This document shows, piece by piece, positions 5,905 through 11,863 of a stretch of 11,863 bases of DNA (position 1 is its first letter; every line of letters starts with the position of its first letter). This DNA is from an uncultured Clostridia bacterium (GTDB lineage: Bacteria > Bacillota > Clostridia > Christensenellales > Aristaeellaceae), in the NCBI GenBank assembly GCA_934663625.1, contig CAKUKP010000085.1, positions 1 through 11,863 on the forward strand. Reading direction: 5' to 3'. The position numbers were made by a program, and so were the translations under genes. A model generated the notes under the pieces. The model saw only the letters and a program-made list of their open reading frames with translations. It did not search any database and was not told the origin of the DNA.

Positions 5905-6922
5905 TTATGTATGCGCGCCCGATCAGGATGTGGTTATTTCCAGCCGCGTTCGCCTGTCCCGAAACTATGAAGATCTGCCGTTTTCGCCGAAGCTGACCGT
6001 CGAATATGCGAATGAGGTCATCGATCGCACGGCGAAATCCGTGTTCGAAAGCCGAAACGGCGCATCGTTTATGCTGCTGCGCATGTCCGATCTGGAGGAG
6101 GATGCGCGCAACCGGTTGGTGGAGCATCATCTGATCAGCTATGATCTGCTGAAATATGCGTCCCGCTCCGCGGCGATGGTATCCTCGGCGGGCACGATCA
6201 GCGTGATGATGAACGAAGAAGATCACGTGCGCTTTCAGGGGCTGCTGCCGGGGCTTCAATTGGAGCGCAGCGCGGAAATGGCGCTTTCGCTGGATGAAAA
6301 GGTGGGCAAGGACTACGCTTACGCCTTCGATTCGCAGTGGGGCTTTTTAACCGCCTGTCCCGCAAATACCGGAACGGGTCTGCGCGCATGCGTGATTCTG
6401 CACCTGCCCGCGCTGGCTGCGGCGGGTCAGATGGGCGCGGTGATGCAGTCGGTGGGCAAGCTGGGGCTTACCATCCGCGGCATGTATGGAAATGGCGCGG
6501 ACGCGCAGGGACAATTGTATCAGATGAGTAACGTGGCGACCCTCGGCCGAAGCGAGGAGGACGTGGTACGTTCGCTGGCGGCGGCGACGGAGGAAATCGT
6601 CAATCATGAACGCGCCGCGCGCGAAACGGCGGAAAAGAAGGATATGCTGCAATTGCAGGATGGTCTTATGCGTTCGTGGGGCGAAACGATGTACGCGCAT
6701 CTGATGAGCACGAAGGAATTTATGCGCCGCTATTCGGATATCCGGTACGCGGCGAGCATGGGCTATCTGCATCTGCCGATACCGGCGCTGGATCTGTTGA
6801 TGATGGATCTGCAGCCCGGATCGCTCGGCGTTCGCGCGGGGCGGCTGATCGGCGAACGGGAGAGCGAAATACTGCGCGCGAGCGCATTGCGAGAGGAGCT
6901 TTCCCGACTGACCAATTTGTAA
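5897..6922 (+). CDS. mcsB: McsB protein-arginine kinase, with a substituted active-site Glu
   Basis: The 341-residue protein is of the phosphagen-kinase fold that phosphorylates arginines to mark proteins for ClpCP. Recognisable motifs are the nucleotide-binding SSRVRLSRN (15-23), NEEDHVRFQ (106-114), LTACPANTGTGLRA with the conserved Cys154, and TLGRSEEDVV (215-224). It is somewhat shorter than B. subtilis McsB (about 363). In the substrate loop the family sequence RGxYGEGSEA reads RGMYGNGADA here, so Asn199 stands where I place the catalytic Glu (Glu212 of the Geobacillus enzyme). The Cys-to-Glu spacing is otherwise identical, so this is not an obvious misalignment. The C-terminal RDxxRA phosphoarginine-binding motif is also altered (around GERESEILRA, 319-328). 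GGGAGG at 5883-5888 supports the start, which overlaps mcsA by eight bases. The identity is firm; full kinase activity is not assured. Confidence 0.93.
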   Translation: MRDYVCAPDQDVVISSRVRLSRNYEDLPFSPKLTVEYANEVIDRTAKSVFESRNGASFMLLRMSDLEEDARNRLVEHHLISYDLLKYASRSAAMVSSAGTISVMMNEEDHVRFQGLLPGLQLERSAEMALSLDEKVGKDYAYAFDSQWGFLTACPANTGTGLRACVILHLPALAAAGQMGAVMQSVGKLGLTIRGMYGNGADAQGQLYQMSNVATLGRSEEDVVRSLAAATEEIVNHERAARETAEKKDMLQLQDGLMRSWGETMYAHLMSTKEFMRRYSDIRYAASMGYLHLPIPALDLLMMDLQPGSLGVRAGRLIGERESEILRASALREELSRLTNL

Positions 6923-6937
6923 ACTGGAGGAAACCAA

Positions 6938-9379
6938 ATGGCATTGAACGATAGATTTACCGAACGCGGACAGCGCGCGATGCTGATGGCGCAGCATGAA
7001 GCGCTGAACCTTGGGCGTACCTGCGTGGGCACGGAGCATCTGCTGCTGGGCGTAATGAGCGATCCCGGCGCGGCGGCGAACGTGCTGCACGGCATTACGC
7101 TGGATGCGGTGCGGAATGAAATCATCTCCATCCTCGGTAAGGGTATGGAGAACACGCACGGCAAGCAGATGATGTATTCGACCCGTACACAAAAGGTGCT
7201 GGAACAGGCGGTGCGCGAGGCAAACGATCTGAAGCAGAACGCGGCGTCGGTGGAGCATATTCTGCTTGCGCTGATGCGCGAACGCGAGGGCGTGGCGGCG
7301 CACGTGCTGATCAAGCTGGGGCTGGATCTGAACAAGGCGCGCGATGAGCTTTTGCACATTCTGACCGGCAGCGATGATGAAGCGAGCGGAGCGGAGGAGG
7401 CGGATACGCCGATTCTGAATCAGTTTTCGCGCGATCTGACCGCGGCGGCGCGCTCCGGCGAACTGGATCCCGTAATCGGGCGCGAAAAGGAAATCGAACG
7501 CATCGTGCAGATTCTGTCCCGCAGGCGCAAAAACAATCCCGTGCTGATCGGCGAACCGGGCGTGGGCAAATCTGCCATCGTAGAAGGACTTGCGCAGCTG
7601 ATCGTGGAGGGCAATATCCCCGAAATCCTGCGCGGACGGCGCGTGGTTTCGCTGGATCTGGCGGCGATGCTGGCGGGCGCGAAGTACCGCGGCGAATTTG
7701 AAGAACGCCTGAAGAACGCCATGGCGGAAATGCACCGCGCGGGCAACATCATCATGTTCATCGATGAATTGCACACCATCGTGGGCGCGGGCGCATCCGA
7801 AGGCGCGATCGATGCGGCGAACATCATGAAGCCCATGCTGGCGCGCGGCGAAATCCAGTGCATCGGCGCGACCACGCTGAGCGAATACCACAAGCACATC
7901 GAAAAGGACGGCGCGCTGGAGCGCAGGTTCCAGCCCGTACAGGTGGGCGAACCGACGCGCGAGGAATCCATCGAAATTCTGCGCGGCCTGCGCGATCGCT
8001 ACGAGGCGCACCACCATGTGCGGATTTCGGATGAAGCGATTCGCGCGGCAGTGTACCTTTCGGATCGCTATATTTCCGATCGCTGCCTGCCGGATAAGGC
8101 GATCGATTTGATCGACGAAGCGGCTTCCCGCGTGCGGATCAAGGCGTTTACCGCGCCGCCGGATATGAAAAAGCATCAGACGGCGCTGGCGGCGCTGACC
8201 AGGCAGACCGATGAAGCGGTGGAAAGCGAAGATTTTGAAACCGCCGCAAAGCTGCGCGATCAGAAAAAGCAGCTGCAGCAGGAAATGCAGCTGGTGCGCG
8301 CCCAGTGGGAGGAGCGCATGAGCCAGCGCATGGAAACCGTGGGCGAAGAGGAGGTTGCGCAGATCGTGGCGCTGTGGACGGGCGTGCCCGTCAGCAGACT
8401 TACCGAGGATGAAGCGCAGCGGCTGGTGCATCTGGAGGACATTCTGCACAGCCGCGTAATCGGGCAGGACGACGCCGTGCGCGCGGTGGCGCGCGCCGTG
8501 CGCCGTGCGCGTGCGGGGCTGAAGGATCCCAGAAGGCCGATCGGATCGTTTATCTTCCTGGGGCCCACCGGCGTGGGCAAGACCGAGCTTTGCAAGGCGC
8601 TGGGCGAAGCGCTGTTCGGCGATGAGGATAATCTGATTCGCATCGATATGAGCGAATATATGGAAAAGCACTCCGTTGCCCGCATGATCGGATCGCCTCC
8701 GGGCTATGTGGGCTACGAGGAGGGCGGCCAGCTGACCGAAAAGGTGCGGCGCAAGCCCTATGCGGTGCTGCTGTTCGATGAAGTGGAAAAGGCGCATCCC
8801 GATGTATTCAACATCCTGCTGCAAATTCTGGAGGACGGCAGGCTGACCGATGGCCAGGGGCGCGTGGTGGATTTCAAGAACACCGTGATCGTAATGACCA
8901 GCAATGCCGGCGCGCACACGCTGCGCAAGCAGCGCTCGCTGGGCTTTGGCGGCGGCGATGATGATGGCAAGACGTATGAAAACATGCGCGAAAATATCAT
9001 GGGCGAGGTACAGCGCCTGTTCAAGCCTGAATTCCTGAACCGCGTGGATGAAATCATCGTGTTCCATGCGCTGACCGAGGAGGAAATCGATCAGATCGCG
9101 CGCCTGCTGCTGGGTCAGGTGTGCGCGCGGCTTACGGAACGCGGCATTTACCTCACCGTGGAGGATGATGCGCTGAAGCTGATTTCCAAGGCCGGATACG
9201 ATCTGAAGTACGGCGCGCGCCCGCTCCGTCGAGCGATCCAGCGCATGGTGGAGGACGCGCTGAGCGAGGAAATTCTGACCGGCAACGTGCATCTGGGCGA
9301 TCATGTGCACGCGCGCGTGGCAGGCGACGAGCTCGCGTTCGAAGTGGAGGAACAAAAGGAACCCGCGCCGGTCGGTTAA
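6938..9379 (+). CDS. clpC: ClpC, AAA+ unfoldase of the ClpCP protease
   Basis: The 813-residue protein is full length. Residues 1-143 are the two-repeat Clp N-domain; Glu33 (GTEHLLLG) and Glu106 (SVEHILL) match the two phosphoarginine-docking glutamates known in B. subtilis ClpC. AAA domain 1 has Walker A GEPGVGKS (205-212), Walker B MFIDELH (273-279) and an arginine-finger region near LERRF (327-331). The middle region, about 418-460, contains a UVR-like coiled coil (EDFETAAKLRDQKKQL) typical of ClpC and distinct from ClpB. AAA domain 2 has GPTGVGKT (542-549) and LLFDEVEKAH (611-620). LGF at 668-670 is the ClpP-docking loop. GGAGG at 6926-6930 lies seven bases before the ATG, and the gene starts 15 bases after mcsB. 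Unlike in B. subtilis, radA and disA do not follow; the operon ends here. Confidence 0.97.
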   Translation: MALNDRFTERGQRAMLMAQHEALNLGRTCVGTEHLLLGVMSDPGAAANVLHGITLDAVRNEIISILGKGMENTHGKQMMYSTRTQKVLEQAVREANDLKQNAASVEHILLALMREREGVAAHVLIKLGLDLNKARDELLHILTGSDDEASGAEEADTPILNQFSRDLTAAARSGELDPVIGREKEIERIVQILSRRRKNNPVLIGEPGVGKSAIVEGLAQLIVEGNIPEILRGRRVVSLDLAAMLAGAKYRGEFEERLKNAMAEMHRAGNIIMFIDELHTIVGAGASEGAIDAANIMKPMLARGEIQCIGATTLSEYHKHIEKDGALERRFQPVQVGEPTREESIEILRGLRDRYEAHHHVRISDEAIRAAVYLSDRYISDRCLPDKAIDLIDEAASRVRIKAFTAPPDMKKHQTALAALTRQTDEAVESEDFETAAKLRDQKKQLQQEMQLVRAQWEERMSQRMETVGEEEVAQIVALWTGVPVSRLTEDEAQRLVHLEDILHSRVIGQDDAVRAVARAVRRARAGLKDPRRPIGSFIFLGPTGVGKTELCKALGEALFGDEDNLIRIDMSEYMEKHSVARMIGSPPGYVGYEEGGQLTEKVRRKPYAVLLFDEVEKAHPDVFNILLQILEDGRLTDGQGRVVDFKNTVIVMTSNAGAHTLRKQRSLGFGGGDDDGKTYENMRENIMGEVQRLFKPEFLNRVDEIIVFHALTEEEIDQIARLLLGQVCARLTERGIYLTVEDDALKLISKAGYDLKYGARPLRRAIQRMVEDALSEEILTGNVHLGDHVHARVAGDELAFEVEEQKEPAPVG

Positions 9380-9386
9380 ACGGTAT

Positions 9387-9419
9387 AAAAAAGGGGCTGT
9401 GAGATTTTCACAGTCCCTT
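9387..9419. terminator. Bidirectional terminator between convergent clpC and ABC permease
   Basis: Bases 9391-9402 pair with 9408-9419 (12 bp, one G-T wobble) around a five-base loop. On the plus strand the stem is followed by only TATCT. On the minus strand it is followed by six U (A run at 9387-9392), so it is a canonical terminator for the permease gene and also the only hairpin closing clpC. Confidence 0.82.
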
Positions 9420-9435
9420 ATCTAACGTCCGGATT

Positions 9436-10494
9436 TTACGCCGCCTTTTTGCCGAACAGCTTCATAACGCTCTTTTTGATGGAGCCGCCCGCGGTCTGAA
9501 TCAGAATGACGATGATCAGAACCAGACCCTGGAAGGCGTTCTGCAGATCGACGGACAGACCTACGGATGTGATGATGAAGTTGATGGTGGCGTAGGACAT
9601 CGCGCCGAAGATTACGCCCAGAAGCTCGCCGCGGCCGCCCGCCATGCTGACGCCCGCCAGTACGACGGATGCGATCGCGTACATTTCGTAGCTCTGGCCG
9701 GAGGAGGCGGGGGTGATATTGCCGATCTTGCACGCCTGCATGATGCTGGCGACGCCCACGCACAGGCCGGTCAGCACGAATACGGAAATCTTCACGCCGG
9801 TTACGCTGATGCCCGCCAGACGCGCGCTCTTTTCATTCGAACCCACGGCGTAGATGCTCTTGCCATATTTGGTGTTGTGCGAAATCATGATGAACAGAAT
9901 CGCCATCAGCAGAAATACGAAGAAAATCCACGGAATGGCGAAGCCGAACAGGTTCAATTTGCCCACGCCGAATTTCATGCGCAGGAAATCATAATTGCTG
10001 TTGGCGCTCATCATGGCGAACTGGCTGGAGGAGGAACCCGTGATGGCGGGATCGATTTCGCGAACCACGGAAAGGGTCAGCGAACGATAGATCAGCATCG
10101 TGCCCAGCGTTACCACGAACGGGGGCATTTTGCCAAAGCCCACCAGACTTCCGTTGATCAGCCCGCACAGCGAACCCACAACCAGCGCGGACAGGATGAA
10201 CAGAAGGATGGAATTCGTCATATTGAACACCATGATACATGCGCCCGTGGTGAGCACCAGCGATGAACCTACGGATAGATCGATCTGACCGGTGATGATG
10301 ACGAACGCCATGCCCAGCGCGATGGTGCCGATGATAACGGTCTGCTGGCTGCCCAGAATGCTGGCGATGTGCTTGGAATTGAAGTGGTTGCCGCCCAGCT
10401 GAACGGTGAGCGCATAGCCCGCGAGGATGATCAGGAATACGAAGATGTAGCTGTACTGCGCCAGAATCTTACCGATTGATATTTTCTTTTTCAT
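9436..10494 (-). CDS. Sugar-type ABC transporter permease (RbsC/BPD_transp_2 family)
   Basis: The 352-residue integral membrane protein has about ten hydrophobic segments (near 14-32, 51-68, 75-92, 95-117, 124-142, 187-206, 236-254, 270-284, 292-310 and 322-338) and a basic N-terminus (MKKK). Family landmarks are ITGQIDLSVGSSLVL (67-81), PPFVVTLGTMLIYRSLT (124-140), the cytoplasmic coupling segment YAVGSNEKSARLAGI (215-229) and AGGRGELLGVIFGA (285-298). It forms the membrane channel of a CUT2-type importer for a monosaccharide or related ligand, working with the ATPase encoded just upstream. Its ATG overlaps the ATPase stop (ATGA), and a GAGGAGG ribosome binding site sits inside the end of the ATPase gene. 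No ligand-binding protein is in the window, so the substrate cannot be named; ribose, galactose, xylose and autoinducer-2-like ligands are all possible. Confidence 0.93.
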   Translation of the reverse strand: MKKKISIGKILAQYSYIFVFLIILAGYALTVQLGGNHFNSKHIASILGSQQTVIIGTIALGMAFVIITGQIDLSVGSSLVLTTGACIMVFNMTNSILLFILSALVVGSLCGLINGSLVGFGKMPPFVVTLGTMLIYRSLTLSVVREIDPAITGSSSSQFAMMSANSNYDFLRMKFGVGKLNLFGFAIPWIFFVFLLMAILFIMISHNTKYGKSIYAVGSNEKSARLAGISVTGVKISVFVLTGLCVGVASIMQACKIGNITPASSGQSYEMYAIASVVLAGVSMAGGRGELLGVIFGAMSYATINFIITSVGLSVDLQNAFQGLVLIIVILIQTAGGSIKKSVMKLFGKKAA

Positions 10495-11863
10495 TGTTGG
10501 TTTGCCTCCTCGTTCAACCGAATTGCATTGGTGGAATACAGCATCACATCATGCTCGTTCACTTCATCGTGGGCGAATTCATGCACGATGCCGCCATTGT
10601 AGAACACAATGCATCGATCCGCAACCTGCTGTACCTCAGGAATTTCAAGCGTATTGATGATTACCGTCTTGCCGTTTTCAACAAAGCCCAGAATCAGGCG
10701 ATAGATTTCCGCCTTCGCGCCCACGTCCACGCCCTGCGTAGGATTGTCGAACAGCAGAAGATCCGCGCCGATGTTGAGCCAGCGCCCCAAAAACACCTTC
10801 TGCTGATTGCCGCCGGAAAGGCTGGTGATGGGATCATTCATATCGTTTGCCTTGATGTGCAGATTGTCCTTCTGCGTATCGAAGCGATCCTTTTCAACCT
10901 TGCGGCGGATGAACGGCTTTTTGCCTCTGGAAATCTGATGCTCCGCCAGATAGAAGTTTTCCAGAATCATCATATCGGGCACGACGGAATTTTCCTTGCG
11001 GTTGGAGGGCAGCATGGCGACGCCGTTCTTCATGAATTTTACGATGCTGCCGCTTAGCTTCTTTCCGTTTACCCGAATGGTTCCGGACGTCGCAGGCAGC
11101 GCGCCGAACATGGTTTGCATCAGTTCGCTGGCACCGCAGCCCGCAAGCCCCGTAAACGCCACGATTTCGCCCTTACGCACAGTCAGATTGATGTTGTGGA
11201 AGCCCTCGCCGCAGAAATCCTTCAGCTCCAGCACCGGTTCGCCCAGCTTGCGGGGAACGTAGGTTTCCGTATCCACATATTGGCGGCCGACCATATCCGT
11301 GGTCAGCGCGTGCGCATTGGTATCCTTTATATATCCGGAGGAAATGAATTCACCGTTTCGCAATACCGTGTAGCGATCCGCGATTTCGAAGATCTCCGGC
11401 ATTTTGTGCGAAATGAAGATGAAGCTCGTTCCCTTTGCTTTCAGCTTTTTCAATATGCCGAACATATGGGCGATTTCGCTGTTGGAAAGCGCCGTGGTCG
11501 GCTCGTCCAGAATCAGCAGCTTTGCATTCATGTGCAGGGCGCGGCAGATTTCAAGCATCTGCTTTTCGCTCGTTTTCAGATCGCCGACCATCGCGTTGGG
11601 ATCCATATCCACGCCGAGATCGCTGAAAAGCCGCTGCGCTTCTTTGAACTGTTCCTTTTTATTGATCATGCCCAGAGAACCCTTCAGCTCTCTGTTTAAG
11701 AATATGTTGTCGAGTACCGTCAGATCGTTGATCACGTTCAATTCCTGATGGACGAACGCAACGCCCGCCTTTTCCATGCCGCGAATGGTGGGCGTGGGGT
11801 AATCCCTGCCCATGAAGGTGATCCTGCCGGTATCCGCGGGAATTACGCCGGTCAGTATATTCA
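10491..11863 (-). CDS. Sugar-type ABC transporter ATP-binding protein (RbsA/MglA family), N-terminus outside window
   Basis: The frame is open to the right edge: residues NILTGVIPADTGRITF, which normally follow the first Walker A, are encoded at 11814-11861, so the ATG at 11813 is internal and the start is missing. The protein is the tandem two-domain ATPase of CUT2 importers. Domain 1 shows the Q-loop FVHQELN, a signature-like TSEKQMLEICRAL, Walker B LLILDEPTTALS and FISHKM. Domain 2 shows the family's lysine-less Walker A (FTGLAGCGASEL), the signature LSGGNQQK and a Walker B reading LLLFDNPTQGVD, with Asn where DEP would have the catalytic Glu (codon 10743-10745). It energises the permease encoded immediately downstream with a four-base overlap. 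Only the extreme N-terminus, including Walker A of domain 1, is unseen. The substrate is unknown. Confidence 0.93.
   Translation of the reverse strand, partial: NILTGVIPADTGRITFMGRDYPTPTIRGMEKAGVAFVHQELNVINDLTVLDNIFLNRELKGSLGMINKKEQFKEAQRLFSDLGVDMDPNAMVGDLKTSEKQMLEICRALHMNAKLLILDEPTTALSNSEIAHMFGILKKLKAKGTSFIFISHKMPEIFEIADRYTVLRNGEFISSGYIKDTNAHALTTDMVGRQYVDTETYVPRKLGEPVLELKDFCGEGFHNINLTVRKGEIVAFTGLAGCGASELMQTMFGALPATSGTIRVNGKKLSGSIVKFMKNGVAMLPSNRKENSVVPDMMILENFYLAEHQISRGKKPFIRRKVEKDRFDTQKDNLHIKANDMNDPITSLSGGNQQKVFLGRWLNIGADLLLFDNPTQGVDVGAKAEIYRLILGFVENGKTVIINTLEIPEVQQVADRCIVFYNGGIVHEFAHDEVNEHDVMLYSTNAIRLNEEANQQ

Noticed and set aside
6347..9355. 1002-codon open frame on the minus strand opposite mcsB and clpC
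   Set aside because: It is exactly antisense to clpC, has a repetitive His/Arg/Gln/Ala-rich composition with no recognisable domain, and arises from the GC-rich codon use of the real gene.
10476..11057. Plus-strand open frame opposite the ABC ATPase gene
   Set aside because: Antisense shadow of a gene with clear ABC motifs; no ribosome binding site and no recognisable domain.
1..11863. Very frequent GATC and GCGATCGC-like motifs
   Set aside because: Explained by preference for GAT (Asp), ATC (Ile) and CGC (Arg) codons; they lie within coding frames and show no positional pattern.

Overview
The window looks like chromosomal DNA from a spore-forming member of the Bacillota, most likely a GC-rich Clostridia lineage. 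The evidence is a SpoVT sporulation regulator, a complete ctsR-mcsA-mcsB-clpC stress operon with a perfect CtsR operator, strong purine-rich ribosome binding sites, sigma-A type promoters and a bifunctional IspDF. By eye the DNA is GC-rich for this group. There are no tRNA or rRNA genes, insertion sequences, phage genes or CRISPR arrays. Most of the window is conserved housekeeping and stress-response content, and I found no clearly new multi-gene system.

Layout, plus strand. Bases 1-575 hold the 3' part of a carboxymuconolactone-decarboxylase/cupin fusion gene, closed by a long terminator hairpin. Next come spoVT (763-1317), a YabN-type MazG nucleotide pyrophosphohydrolase with its own promoter (1396-2781) and an HU gene with its own promoter (2890-3159). 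A short hairpin then precedes rqcP (3232-3531), which overlaps ispDF (3528-4682) by four bases. A strong terminator follows. The CtsR-controlled promoter at 4747-4795 then starts ctsR (4838-5314), mcsA (5311-5904), mcsB (5897-6922) and clpC (6938-9379), which are tightly packed or overlapping.

Layout, minus strand. From the right edge inward lie a sugar-type ABC ATPase, cut by the window edge (10491-11863), and its permease (9436-10494). They share a four-base ATGA overlap. They converge on clpC, with a bidirectional terminator between them (9387-9419).

How the genes work together. CtsR represses its own operon. McsA and McsB form the protein-arginine kinase that marks proteins for ClpC, whose N-domain glutamates for phosphoarginine docking are present here. 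The spoVT, mazG, HU and rqcP segment resembles the yabM-divIC neighbourhood of Bacillus, but yabP, yabQ and divIC are not seen, and ispDF follows directly.

Most worth a second look: McsB carries Asn where the family has a catalytic Glu (residue 199). The YabN methylase domain has lost its SAM-binding motifs. The second nucleotide-binding domain of the ABC ATPase has DNP in place of DEP. The rqcP-ispDF junction is unusual.
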